Shown here piece by piece: positions 36,197 to 45,484 of a DNA stretch of 64,000 bases. The notes below the pieces were generated by a model. It saw nothing but the letters and a program-made list of their open reading frames with translations, was not told the DNA's origin and did not search any database. Origin of the DNA: CBDFGS01 sp965247255. GTDB taxonomy: Bacteria > Chloroflexota > Dehalococcoidia > Lucifugimonadales > CAUZJF01. Every line of letters begins with the position of its first letter. Positions within the stretch are counted from its first letter, which is position 1. The stretch is from assembly GCA_965247255.1 (NCBI GenBank), contig CBDFGS010000013.1, positions 372,001 to 436,000 on the forward strand. The letters are read 5' to 3'. A program made the translations under genes and the position numbers.

Positions 36197-37807
36197 CTAC
36201 GGCACGTGGTATGCGGCAAACCGCGTGCCGCCAAACTCGTCGGCTTCCCTGATCTCCGTGCCATTGGGGTGCATCTCCCTCAGACTCTTCAGCTCCCCGG
36301 TATACGGACGGAGCAACACGTACGTCACGGGGCCTGGGTCGGTCTTCTCCAGGGAGAACGAGTCGCCGAACTCCTTCGACCGGTCCACGCCGGGAGTATC
36401 GGGATGCAGGAACTTTCGAGTCTCGTAGTTGTACGACCAGCGGCTTGAGTAGAAGTAGATCGTTCCGGGGTTGTCGAAGCTGTGAGCGGCTTCCAGGCTG
36501 TCTACAAGATTCTCCACGAAGACCCACCCGGTTTCGTCCCGGTCGACGAAGCTTCCAAAGTAGTAGCCCAGGTTTCCCAGAATGGCAACGGCTACCAGGG
36601 CGCCGACCCCGGCCAGCGCCACTCGATAGCCCGTTTCGCCTTTGAAACGCCTCCCCAGCAGGGCGACCTCTCTCGCCGCAACTCCCAATAGGCCAAACGC
36701 GAACGGGACCGCGATAAGGCTACGTCGCATGTCTCCCCAGTTCGGCGCAGTGAATATGAGTACGCTCAGGCCCACGAATACCGTGAGGGCGAAAAGCAGA
36801 TGCGGTGGGCTCCGCCACCGCGCCGCAGCCACGACCAGCCCGGAGTACACGAATAAGGCGAAGAGAAAGTGCAAAGCACCGCGCCCTCCTGTAGCGTCGG
36901 TGAAGTCGATGCGGGGATGACGGACGAGCAGTGTATAGGAGTCCCAGGCACGTCCCCGGAAATACGCCAGCTTCTCCGCCGCAGTCTCGGTCTCCTTGTA
37001 TCGAGCGTCGTTGAAGCCGGACACCATCCTCAGGTGGCTGAGGTAGAAGTCCGGCGATTCTCTCGCCAACTGGAGCATCGGTAGGGCGGCGATGAAGAGA
37101 CCCGCCGCCAGCAGTACTATGCGAGATGCCAGCTGCTGCCACCGGCTCCGCAGCAGCCATAGCTGTATGCCGAGGAACACGGCAAGGGTTACCAGGAATG
37201 CAAGGTAGCCGTTGTATGAGTAGACGCCTATGCCCAACACGAGCCCTGTTAGAAACCACGGCCATAAACGGGCCGACCGCATCGCCAAAAGCAGCATCAG
37301 CGATGCCGCCGAGATGACGAGCGGCATCGAGATCACCATGAACCCGATTCGGCTGTAGTGGATGTGCCAGAAGGAAGCGACCAACGCAATTGTCCCGACG
37401 ATTGCCACCCAGCGCCCAAAGCTGAGGCGAAACAGAGCGTATGCCAGGGGCACGGTGGCGATGCCCAGGAGTGCCATCGAGAGACGTACCGTAAACAGCG
37501 AGGGGTCCGATAGCTTAAAGATCAGCGCGGTGAAGTAGAGGGGGCCGGTGGGCTGGCCCAGGGCGCTGCCGACATAAGGCCCGATCCAGCCCAGGTCCAT
37601 GATGCGCATCGCGTCGAGCCCTGTTAGGGCCTCGTCGCCATGGAATCCGGGGGGCAGCTCTGCGAGGCGGTAGACCCGGAGAACGCCGGCTGCGAGCGTG
37701 AACAGCCCGACCAACGCCAGCTCCCACCGGTGGCGCGCGGCCCAGGAGCTCAACCTTGTCGACAGAGCGATACGACGGGGGGCGGAATCGATTGGCTCGC
37801 TTGCCAT
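36197..37807 (-). CDS. GT39/ArnT-like membrane glycosyltransferase
   Basis: A 536-residue protein with about ten or more transmembrane helices and a soluble C-terminal region from about residue 430. The first loop contains GFHGDEALTGLDAM, the acidic motif of GT-C lipid-phosphate-sugar-dependent glycosyltransferases (PMT/ArnT superfamily). It probably transfers a sugar from a polyprenyl carrier outside the membrane; acceptor unknown. It is convergent with folD, and a strong terminator upstream at 37870-37893 separates it from the selenoprotein gene. Confidence 0.82.
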   Translation of the reverse strand: MASEPIDSAPRRIALSTRLSSWAARHRWELALVGLFTLAAGVLRVYRLAELPPGFHGDEALTGLDAMRIMDLGWIGPYVGSALGQPTGPLYFTALIFKLSDPSLFTVRLSMALLGIATVPLAYALFRLSFGRWVAIVGTIALVASFWHIHYSRIGFMVISMPLVISAASLMLLLAMRSARLWPWFLTGLVLGIGVYSYNGYLAFLVTLAVFLGIQLWLLRSRWQQLASRIVLLAAGLFIAALPMLQLARESPDFYLSHLRMVSGFNDARYKETETAAEKLAYFRGRAWDSYTLLVRHPRIDFTDATGGRGALHFLFALFVYSGLVVAAARWRSPPHLLFALTVFVGLSVLIFTAPNWGDMRRSLIAVPFAFGLLGVAAREVALLGRRFKGETGYRVALAGVGALVAVAILGNLGYYFGSFVDRDETGWVFVENLVDSLEAAHSFDNPGTIYFYSSRWSYNYETRKFLHPDTPGVDRSKEFGDSFSLEKTDPGPVTYVLLRPYTGELKSLREMHPNGTEIREADEFGGTRFAAYHVP

Positions 37808-37869
37808 GTTAGACCGGGCCGAGTGTAGATGCCGGAGGATGCCCAGTCAATCCGACAGGAGAAAAAATG

Positions 37870-37893
37870 GAGCCCCGATGATCATCGGGGCTC
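37870..37893. terminator. Bidirectional intrinsic terminator
   Basis: A perfect 24-bp palindrome (GAGCCCCGAT-GATC-ATCGGGGCTC) is followed on the minus strand by CATTTTTTC and on the plus strand by TCTCTTT. On the minus strand it ends the selenoprotein transcript, 47 nt after the stop codon. Confidence 0.85.
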
Positions 37894-37940
37894 TCTCTTT
37901 GGAGCTCGTTTCCCCCGGCGCGGTGGGTGCGCCGATGGGT

Positions 37941-38222
37941 CTAGTCGGCCGCAGCAGCCACGGCCATCTTTTCTCTGACGTGGGCACGCATCTGCTTTAG
38001 GCGGGGAAGGTCAACGTGGATACCGCCCTCTTCCTTCTTGTCGAAAATCTTTTCGCCGTCCACAATTACCTGCAGCACCCCGCTGTCTCCGGGGGTCAGC
38101 GTAATAGCTACGTTCTTACCGGCCTCTGCGAAAAACTCGGTGGCCATCCAGGCCGCCTCACCGTGGTAGGCTCAAGGTACGCAGTAGATAATCTCGAGGT
38201 TGATCTTGCCCTCTAGCGCCAT
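37941..38222 (-). CDS. SelW-like Rdx-family selenoprotein (CxxU, in-frame TGA)
   Basis: The full frame of 93 codons runs from ATG 38222 (GGAGGT 6 nt upstream) to 37941 and reads through one TGA at 38172-38174, codon 17. The product begins MALEGKINLEIIYCVPUAY, then HGEAAWMATEFFAEAG and GVLQVIVDGEKIFDKKEEGG. This is the thioredoxin-like Rdx (SelW/SelT/SelH) pattern with the redox motif CxxU exactly where the family has CxxC or CxxU after strand 1. A hairpin sits 21 nt past the TGA. Rdx proteins are thought to be thiol-disulfide redox proteins; the partner is unknown. A standard gene caller would find only the last 68 codons from 38147. A mutated Cys codon is the alternative. Confidence 0.8.
38139..38162 (-). 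promoter_or_regulatory. Candidate bacterial SECIS hairpin
   Basis: Just after the in-frame TGA, the minus strand has GGT, GAGGC (bulge), GGCC, loop TGGAT, GGCC, ACC. The apical loop begins after 21 nt and has G at its second position, within the usual limits for bacterial selenocysteine insertion elements. Confidence 0.45.
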
Positions 38223-38332
38223 GTCAACACCTCCGTCCCGGTGGACAGTTATTCCGCTACGATTCAAGCTGCCGCAAATCTAACATAGGGCTATGGGTGT
38301 GTCAACGCGGCTGTACGCCCGTGCTTTTGCCG

Positions 38333-39364
38333 CTAGGTGCCCTGTGCGCCAGCGGCGAGGTTGTTCCGGAATTCGGGGTTCACCACCGAAGTGGGCAGAC
38401 CCCCTGTGAGGACATGTGCCGCTTCCTGGCCGATCTGGAGCTGAGCGTCTCGTATTGAAGTCGACGATGTGCCCGCCGAGTGCGGCGTGACGATCACGTT
38501 GTCCATCTTGAGCAGCGGGTTGCTAGACGGCGTGGGCTCCTGCTCGAACACGTCGAGCCCAGCCCCCGCGATAGCGCCCCTATTCAGCGCCTCTATCAAC
38601 GCTTGCTCGTCCACTGTGCCGCCTCGACTGGTGTTTATGAAATACGCCGTACTCTTCATGGCGCGGAAAAACGACCTGCCCACCATCTTTCTGGTCTGGC
38701 CGGTTAGTGGGGCGAGCATGCTGACGAAGTCCGACCGAGAGGCGAGCGCCCGGAGGTCGTCCACGAATTCGACTCCGTGCCGGTTGGCGTCTTCCGCCGC
38801 TAGGTACGGGTCGTAAGCGATAAGCGTCATGCCGAATGCCTGCGCCTTTCGCGCCACATTCCGCCCGATATCGCCGAAGCCGATGATGCCCATTACCTTG
38901 CCAGCCAACGTGGGCACATCCACGAGAAGTGAGGGCGTGTGCCGGTCCCACCGTCCGGCCCTCACGTGACCGTTCAGTAGCGTTAACTTCTTGGCGCATG
39001 CGAGGACCATCATGATGGTGTGTTCCGCCACTTCGTCCGTGCAGAAGCTGGCCTTGCCAACGGCGATGCCGCGTTCGGTCGCGGCGCCAAGATCGATGTG
39101 GTCGAATCCATGCGAACGCGCCAGGATGACCTTGGCGGAGTCGATCTCCACGACGACCTCATGAGGCATCGGCACCGCGACGTTGATAATCAGGTCGGCG
39201 CCTCTCACCGCCTCGATGGTCTCCGCGATACTGCTGGGGTTACTCACGCTCATCTCATAGTCGAGTCCCGTAAGCCCTCGCAGCACCAAAGAGGTGTCCT
39301 CGCGGTCCGTATAGGACATATATGCGATCTTGTGCTTGGGCACGACTGGGCGGCCTCCCAACAT
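38333..39364 (-). CDS. D-isomer-specific 2-hydroxyacid dehydrogenase
   Basis: A 343-residue NAD-dependent dehydrogenase. The nucleotide fold is marked by VMGIIGFGDIGRNVARKAQAFG. The catalytic residues are Arg in INTSRGGTVDE, Glu in DVFEQEP and His in TPHSAG. It is close to phosphoglycerate-dehydrogenase-like proteins but has no ACT domain, so a catabolic hydroxyacid substrate is likely. The ATG at 39364 lacks a clear ribosome binding site; GTG 39343 has GGGAGG about 10 nt upstream and is an alternative. It lies between the selenoprotein and gltD, all on the same strand. Confidence 0.88.
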   Translation of the reverse strand: MLGGRPVVPKHKIAYMSYTDREDTSLVLRGLTGLDYEMSVSNPSSIAETIEAVRGADLIINVAVPMPHEVVVEIDSAKVILARSHGFDHIDLGAATERGIAVGKASFCTDEVAEHTIMMVLACAKKLTLLNGHVRAGRWDRHTPSLLVDVPTLAGKVMGIIGFGDIGRNVARKAQAFGMTLIAYDPYLAAEDANRHGVEFVDDLRALASRSDFVSMLAPLTGQTRKMVGRSFFRAMKSTAYFINTSRGGTVDEQALIEALNRGAIAGAGLDVFEQEPTPSSNPLLKMDNVIVTPHSAGTSSTSIRDAQLQIGQEAAHVLTGGLPTSVVNPEFRNNLAAGAQGT

Positions 39365-39435
39365 TGGCTGACGATATGTACGCGGCGCAGATACTCTAAA
39401 CTGCGGGTGGTCGATTTCCCGGGAAGTCCCCGGGG

Positions 39436-40893
39436 TTATTCCGCGGTGAGGACTCGCGGAAGCCGAGTGGCGCCCATGAGGTGCTGGTCGATGCCGCGAG
39501 CGGCCTCGCGGCCCTCTGCGAGCGCCCAGACCACCAACGACTGTCCGCGTGAGGCGTCGCCTGCGGCGAAGACGTTGGGGACGCTTGTCATCTTGTTTTC
39601 GTCCGTCTTTACGTTCCCTCGCTCGTCCAACTCCACGCCCAACTCGCCGACTGCGCCGGCGTGCTCAGGGTGCACGAAACCCATCGCTAGGAGGACTAGG
39701 TCGGCGCCGAGCTCGAAGTCGCTGCTGGGTTCTTCGTTCATCGAGGGGCGGCCCGATGAGTCGGGAGGGCCCCAGGATGCCCGCGCCCCGAGCAGCGTCT
39801 CGACGGCGCCATTCGTCCCTACGAAGCCTTTGGTGAGGACTGCGTAATCGCGAACCCCGCCCTCCTCATGCGCCGCCGAGCTCCTTAGAACCAGCGGCCA
39901 CTGCGGCCAGGGGTTGTCCGCGGTCCGCTGTGCGGGAGGCTCCGCCAGTATCTCGCACTGGTGGACGACTTCAGCGCCCTGGCGATGGGCGGTACCCAGG
40001 CAGTCGGCGCCCGTATCTCCGCCTCCCAGAATCACGACGCGTTTCCCCTTAGCGGTGATCCTTTCCGACGGGTCGATGCGCTCACCGGCGATGAGCCGGT
40101 TCTGCTGGGTTAGATACTCCATCGCAAAGTGGATGCCGCCCAACTCCCGGCCTGGAACCGGAAGGTCTCTCGCCTCCGTGGAACCGATCGCCAGGCAGAC
40201 GGCGTCGAAATCATCGAGGAGGCGCTGAGCGGAATAGTCCCGCCCCACGTGCACTCCGGCCTTGAACGAGACGCCCTCTTCGGCCATCTGGTCGACTCTG
40301 CGCTGGACGACGTGTTTCTCCAGCTTGAAGTCCGGTATCCCGAGGCGGAGCAGCCCTCCGATGTGGCTGTCCCGTTCGAATACCGTGACCCAGTGTCCGC
40401 TGCGGTTGAGCTGTTGAGCGGCCGCGAGACCGGCGGGTCCGGAGCCGACCACGGCAACGCTCTTGCCGGTCCGCGCCCCCGGAGGCTCCGGTACGATCCA
40501 GCCCTCGTCCCAGCCACGGTCAGCGATAGCTTTTTCTATGTATTCGATTGTGACAGGGTCTTCGTTGATCGACAGCACGCACGACGTCTCACACGGCGCC
40601 GGGCATATTCGCCCGGTGAACTCGGGAAAGTTGTTGGTGGCGTGAAGCGCCGCCAGCGCCTTCTTCCACTGGCCGCGATAGACGAGGTCGTTCCAGTCGG
40701 GGATAAGGTTCCCCAGCGGACAGCCGCTGTGACAGAACGGCACCGAGCAGCCCATGCACCGGCCGCCCTGTGCGCGGGCCGAGTCCTCGTCCCATGTCTC
40801 GTAGAACTCGCGGTAGTCCGTGATGCGGGCGGCGACCGGGCGCTTCTCCGGAGGCTGGCGACCGGTCTCCTTGAAACCGGTAGGCTTACCCAT
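39436..40893 (-). CDS. gltD: Glutamate synthase (NADPH) small subunit
   Basis: A 485-residue FAD- and iron-sulfur-containing subunit that passes electrons from NADPH to the large subunit. The N-terminal cysteine clusters are CMGCSVPFCHSGCPLGN and CPAPCETSC. The FAD site is SVAVVGSGPAGLAAAQQLN and the NADPH site is VVILGGGDTGADCLGTA. The ATG at 40893 lies inside the last codons of gltB, and the 8-nt overlap shows translational coupling. It is the last gene of the nitrogen cluster. Confidence 0.95.
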   Translation of the reverse strand: MGKPTGFKETGRQPPEKRPVAARITDYREFYETWDEDSARAQGGRCMGCSVPFCHSGCPLGNLIPDWNDLVYRGQWKKALAALHATNNFPEFTGRICPAPCETSCVLSINEDPVTIEYIEKAIADRGWDEGWIVPEPPGARTGKSVAVVGSGPAGLAAAQQLNRSGHWVTVFERDSHIGGLLRLGIPDFKLEKHVVQRRVDQMAEEGVSFKAGVHVGRDYSAQRLLDDFDAVCLAIGSTEARDLPVPGRELGGIHFAMEYLTQQNRLIAGERIDPSERITAKGKRVVILGGGDTGADCLGTAHRQGAEVVHQCEILAEPPAQRTADNPWPQWPLVLRSSAAHEEGGVRDYAVLTKGFVGTNGAVETLLGARASWGPPDSSGRPSMNEEPSSDFELGADLVLLAMGFVHPEHAGAVGELGVELDERGNVKTDENKMTSVPNVFAAGDASRGQSLVVWALAEGREAARGIDQHLMGATRLPRVLTAE

Positions 40894-43800
40894 CGACGGC
40901 CAACTCTTGTGGGACGTCCGCCGAGCGAGCCCCATTTTGTCCTTCGGCCGCGCGTTCAGCAAGCACACGTTTGTAGTCGCGGGGCATCACCTTCACGAAA
41001 TGGGGCAGCATCTGGTCCCAGGCATCGAGAATCCTGCGGGCGTTCTCGCTTCCAGTGTGGGTGAGGTGGTCCTCCAGCATCCTACGAAGGGCAGAGACGT
41101 CCTCTGGGGAATTCACCTTCTCCAGGTCCACCATCTCGGTGTTGCAGAGTCCCGCGAATCCGCCGGACTCGTCGAGGACGTACGCTTCGCCCCCGCTCAT
41201 ACCCGCGGCGAAGTTGCGCCCGGTTGGTCCGAGCACCGCCACCCTACCGCGGGTCATGTACTCGCAGCCATGGTCTCCAACACCTTCCACCACCGCCTCC
41301 GCCCCGCTATTGCGAACGGCGAAGCGCTCGCCGGCCACGCCGCGCACGAACGCCCTGCCGCCCGTCGCCCCGTAGAGCGCCACGTTGCCGATGATGATGT
41401 TCTCCTCGGGTACGAAGCGGGCCCCGCTCGGCGGCGTAATGACGACGTTGCCCCCGGAGAGCCCCTTGCAAAAGTAGTCGTTCGCGTCGCCCTCTACCCT
41501 CATCGATATCCCTTTTGCCAGGAATGCGGCGAAGCTCTGGCCCACGGAGCCTTTCAAATCGATCCGGATGGTGCCTTCGGGCAGGCCTGCCTCTCCATGG
41601 CGCTTCGCAACCTCGTAGCTCAGCATGGTACCGATCGCACGATTGGGGTTCCGTACAGAGGCGTGTATGCGTACGCGTTTCTTCTCCTCCAGCGCCGCTC
41701 TGCTCTCCGCTATCAGCTTGTGGTCGAGGGCGTTGGCCAGGCCGTGATCCTGCTCCTGGCAGTGATAGGTAGCGACGCCTTCGGGCACTTTGGGACGGTG
41801 CAGCAGACTCGTGAAGTCCAGCCCACGTGCCTTCCAGTGTTCGACAGCCTTCCTCGCGTCCAGCTTGTCTACCCGGCCGACCATCTCGTCGACGGTCTTG
41901 AATCCAAGCTCAGACATGATCATACGCAGCTGCTCGGCGACGAAGAAGAAGAAGTTGATCACGTTCTCGGGCTTCCCCGCGAACTTCTTCCTGAGCTCAG
42001 GGTCCTGGGTCGCGATGCCCACCGAGCAGGTATTGAGGTGACACTTCCGGAGCATGATGCAACCGAGGGCTATCAGGGGCGCCGTCGCGAAGCCGAACTC
42101 CTCAGCCCCGAGGAGACAAGCTATCGCCACGTCCCGCCCAGTCTTGAGCTGCCCGTCGGTCTGGACGACGATGCGCCCGCGCAGGTCGTTCATCACCAGC
42201 ACCTGCTGGGTCTCCGCCACGCCAAGCTCCCACGGCAGACCGGCGTACTTAATGGACGACTCAGGCGATGCTCCGGTACCGCCGGAGTCTCCGCTTATCA
42301 GCACTACGTCGCCGTGACCTTTGGACACCCCGGCCGCGATGGTGCCCACGCCGGCTTCGGCCACCAGCTTCACGTGGACCCGCGCCTCGGGATTGGAGTT
42401 CTTCAGGTCGTGGATAAGCTGCGCCAGGTCCTCGATCGAGTAGATGTCGTGGTGCGGGGGAGGCGAGATTAGCTCGACACCCGGGGTGGAGCTTCTTATC
42501 CATCCGATGTACTCGTCGACCTTATGTCCGGGGAGCTGCCCTCCTTCGCCCGGCTTGGACCCCTGTGCCATCTTTATCTGGAGGTCAGTGGCGCTGGCGA
42601 GATAGGTGGCCGTGACGCCGAACCGGCCCGAGGCGACCTGCTTCATTGCGCTGTTTCGAGAGTCGCCGTTGGCATCGGGCGTGTAGCGGCGGTAGTCTTC
42701 GCCGCCCTCGCCGGTGTTGCTCCTGGCGCCCAGCTTGTTCATGGCGATGGCTACAGTCTCGTGCGCCTCTCGGCTTATCGAGCCCAGCGAGATAGCACCG
42801 GTGGCGAATCGCTTGACGATTTCGCTCGCGGGCTCTACCTCGTTCAGCGGTATAGGCTCCTCCAGCGTCTCGAACTCCAGTAAGCCTCGTATGGTGCAGC
42901 GGTCCTTGTTCGCCTTGTTGGAGCTTTCGGCGAACTGCTCGAACGATTCGAAGCTATTGGCGCTCGTCGCGTACTGGAGGTTGGCGATGGAGTCTGGGTT
43001 CCACATGTGGTACTCGCCGCCCTGACGCCACTGGTAGTAACCCCCCGGCTTCAGCTGGCCGCTCCCATTCAGTCCGGGCTCTGGGTACGCGATCGAGTGG
43101 CGTCGGCGGCACTCCTCCTCGATCTCTTCCAGGCCGATGCCGCCAATCCGCGAAGGCGTCCACGTGAAATAGTCGTCGATAAACCCTTGTTTGAGGCCCA
43201 CCGCTTCGAAGATCTGGGCGCCCCTGTAGCTCTGGAGAGTGGAGATGCCCATCTTGGACATCGTCTTGATCACGCCCTTGTGGACTGCGCGAACGAAGTT
43301 GTCCTCCGCTTCGGCGTAGCCGATACCATCGGGCAGCAGCTCGCTTTGCGCCAGGTCCTCCAGCGTCTCGAAAGCGAGGTAAGCATTGACCGCAGCCGCC
43401 CCGTACCCGAAGAGCAGAGCGAAGTGGGCAACCTCTCGAGGCTCGCCCGATTCCACGACCAACCCCACTTTGGTGCGTGTGCCTTGCCGGATCAGGTGGT
43501 GGTGCACCCCCGACGTGGCCAGCAGGCTGGGTATAGGAGCGTTGTCGCGGTCTACCCCGCGGTCCGACAGGACCAAGATGGAGTACCCCTCTCGAATCGC
43601 CTTGGATGCCTGCTCGCACAGCTCGTCCATAGCCGCTTTGAGAGCGCCGGAGCCAAGCTCGGGCCGGAACAAGGTTGGGATTGTCTTGGCGCGAAGCCGG
43701 CCCACCTCAATCGCACGGACCTTCTCCAAATCCCGGTTGGTGAGCACCGGCTCCTTCACCTTGAGCTGGTGGCATTGCTCGGGCGTTTCGTCAAAGAGGT

Positions 43801-45484
43801 TGCCCTCGGCGCCGATGAACGTTTCGACGGAGGTGACCAGCTCTTCACGAATGGCGTCCAGCGGTGGATTGCTAACCTGAGCGAAGAGCTGTTTGAAGTA
43901 GTTGAATAACAGGGGATTCTGGTCCGAGAGCACAGCCAGGGGAGAGTCGTTGCCCATGGACCCGACCGGCTCTGCGCCGGTGGCCGCGATGGGCTCCAAG
44001 ATCATCCGAAGCTCCTCCTCGCTGTAGCCGAAGGCCTTTTGCCTGTCCACCAGGGTCTCCGGTTCGCTGGTGTGGACCGACGAAGGCTCGGGGAGTTCGC
44101 CCATCTCCACCTTGTTGTCCCGTAGCCAGGCGCCGTAGTCGTGCCGCGACGTAAGCTCCGCCTTGATCTCCGCGTCGTCGATGATCCTGCCTTGCTCGGT
44201 GTCGAGCACGAACATGCGCCCCGGCTCGATGCGCCACTTGTAGAGCACCTTCTCCTCAGGGATGTCGATCACCCCTGTCTCCGAGGCCATGACCAGAAGC
44301 CCGTCGGACGTGACTAAATAGCGGCAGGGCCTGAGCCCGTTGCGGTCCAGGATCGCACAAACCTTAGTGCCGTCTGTGCCCACAATCAGCGCTGGCCCGT
44401 CCCATGGCTCCATCAGGCTCGAGTGGTACTCGTAGAAGTCTTTCTTGGCCTGCTCCATGGGGATGTGGTCGGCCCACGCCTCGGGGATCATCATCATCAT
44501 TGCGTGGGGCAGCGACCTGCCTGTGGCCTGCAGCAGCTCCAGGGCATTGTCGAAAGTAGCGGTGTCGCTCTGGTCCGGGTCGATGAGGGGAAGTAGCTTC
44601 TCGACCTCGTGCCCTAGCGTGGGCGAGTCGAACATAGCCTGTCGGGCCGCCATCCAGTTGATGTTGCCGCGCAGCGTATTAATCTCGCCGTTGTGAATGA
44701 TGGACCGGTACGGGTGCGCCAGTCTCCACTCGCCGAGCGTGTTGGTGCTGAAACGGGAGTGCACCAGCGCGAAGGGGGATACCAGGGACTCGTCGCTCAG
44801 ATCGTGGTAGAAGTGCTCAAGCTGGCGAGCAAGGATGAGCCCCTTGTAGACGACGCGGGTAGAGGAGAGGCTGCAGACGTAGAACTCCGCGCCTCCTACC
44901 CCGGAGGCGATAACCGCCTTCTCCATCTGCCTCCGCGCGACGTACAGCCGCAGCTCCAGCGACAGGTGGTCCTCAGTGCCGGCTGGAGCGACGAAGAACT
45001 GGCGTATCTCAGGCCGGACTCCGGAGGCCAGCGTGCCGATCGCGTCCGTAGAAACAGGCACGTCCCGCCACCCGAGGAACCTCAGTCGTTCCTGGGCTGC
45101 GGTCGTCTCGATTGCCCTCTCGCATGCCTGGCGTCTGTTCTCGTCGCGCGGCAGGAACACGGTCCCGACTCCGTAGCGGCCTGGGTCCGGGAGGTCGATT
45201 CCGAGAGCCGCGCATTCCTTGGAGAAGAACTCGTGGGGCATCTGGACCAGGATTCCAGCTCCGTCGCCGGTCTCCGGGTCGGCCCCCGAGGCCCCACGGT
45301 GGCCCAGGTTGATCAGCGCCTCAAGCCCGAGCTCGATTATCTTGTGCGACCTGGCGCCGTTCACGTTTGCGACCAGTCCCACGCCGCAAGCGTCGTGCTC
45401 GAATCGCGGATCGTAGAGGCCCTGCTTCTTGCGGGCCGGAAGGTCTACGTGTTCGTATCGCTGTGTGTTCGCTGGGTCCATCAC
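40886..45484 (-). CDS. gltB: Glutamate synthase large subunit
   Basis: A 1532-residue enzyme that makes two glutamates from glutamine and 2-oxoglutarate. The N-terminal amidotransferase nucleophile is Cys33 in EHDACGVGLVAN, after a short propeptide. The central region and FMN barrel (EGGEDYRRYTPDANGD, MAQGSKPGEGGQLPG, SGDSGGTGASPESSI) lead to the iron-sulfur cysteines CHLNTCSVGIATQ. A GXGXG beta-helix forms the C-terminus (YGATGGRAFVRG, MSGGEAYVLD). It starts directly at the stop of the GNAT gene and overlaps gltD. Confidence 0.97.
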   Translation of the reverse strand: MMDPANTQRYEHVDLPARKKQGLYDPRFEHDACGVGLVANVNGARSHKIIELGLEALINLGHRGASGADPETGDGAGILVQMPHEFFSKECAALGIDLPDPGRYGVGTVFLPRDENRRQACERAIETTAAQERLRFLGWRDVPVSTDAIGTLASGVRPEIRQFFVAPAGTEDHLSLELRLYVARRQMEKAVIASGVGGAEFYVCSLSSTRVVYKGLILARQLEHFYHDLSDESLVSPFALVHSRFSTNTLGEWRLAHPYRSIIHNGEINTLRGNINWMAARQAMFDSPTLGHEVEKLLPLIDPDQSDTATFDNALELLQATGRSLPHAMMMMIPEAWADHIPMEQAKKDFYEYHSSLMEPWDGPALIVGTDGTKVCAILDRNGLRPCRYLVTSDGLLVMASETGVIDIPEEKVLYKWRIEPGRMFVLDTEQGRIIDDAEIKAELTSRHDYGAWLRDNKVEMGELPEPSSVHTSEPETLVDRQKAFGYSEEELRMILEPIAATGAEPVGSMGNDSPLAVLSDQNPLLFNYFKQLFAQVSNPPLDAIREELVTSVETFIGAEGNLFDETPEQCHQLKVKEPVLTNRDLEKVRAIEVGRLRAKTIPTLFRPELGSGALKAAMDELCEQASKAIREGYSILVLSDRGVDRDNAPIPSLLATSGVHHHLIRQGTRTKVGLVVESGEPREVAHFALLFGYGAAAVNAYLAFETLEDLAQSELLPDGIGYAEAEDNFVRAVHKGVIKTMSKMGISTLQSYRGAQIFEAVGLKQGFIDDYFTWTPSRIGGIGLEEIEEECRRRHSIAYPEPGLNGSGQLKPGGYYQWRQGGEYHMWNPDSIANLQYATSANSFESFEQFAESSNKANKDRCTIRGLLEFETLEEPIPLNEVEPASEIVKRFATGAISLGSISREAHETVAIAMNKLGARSNTGEGGEDYRRYTPDANGDSRNSAMKQVASGRFGVTATYLASATDLQIKMAQGSKPGEGGQLPGHKVDEYIGWIRSSTPGVELISPPPHHDIYSIEDLAQLIHDLKNSNPEARVHVKLVAEAGVGTIAAGVSKGHGDVVLISGDSGGTGASPESSIKYAGLPWELGVAETQQVLVMNDLRGRIVVQTDGQLKTGRDVAIACLLGAEEFGFATAPLIALGCIMLRKCHLNTCSVGIATQDPELRKKFAGKPENVINFFFFVAEQLRMIMSELGFKTVDEMVGRVDKLDARKAVEHWKARGLDFTSLLHRPKVPEGVATYHCQEQDHGLANALDHKLIAESRAALEEKKRVRIHASVRNPNRAIGTMLSYEVAKRHGEAGLPEGTIRIDLKGSVGQSFAAFLAKGISMRVEGDANDYFCKGLSGGNVVITPPSGARFVPEENIIIGNVALYGATGGRAFVRGVAGERFAVRNSGAEAVVEGVGDHGCEYMTRGRVAVLGPTGRNFAAGMSGGEAYVLDESGGFAGLCNTEMVDLEKVNSPEDVSALRRMLEDHLTHTGSENARRILDAWDQMLPHFVKVMPRDYKRVLAERAAEGQNGARSADVPQELAVDG

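Noticed and set aside
37941..38147. A 68-codon gene starting at ATG 38147
   Set aside because: The start has a weak box, but the frame begins inside the Rdx fold and lacks the redox motif; the upstream ATG with the stronger GGAGGT box and the TGA give the complete family pattern.
40820..42472. Long plus-strand frames opposite gltB (also 43007-43909 and 44693-45628)
   Set aside because: They lie fully antisense to an intact 1532-codon gene with clear motifs and show no domains; they are high-GC shadows.
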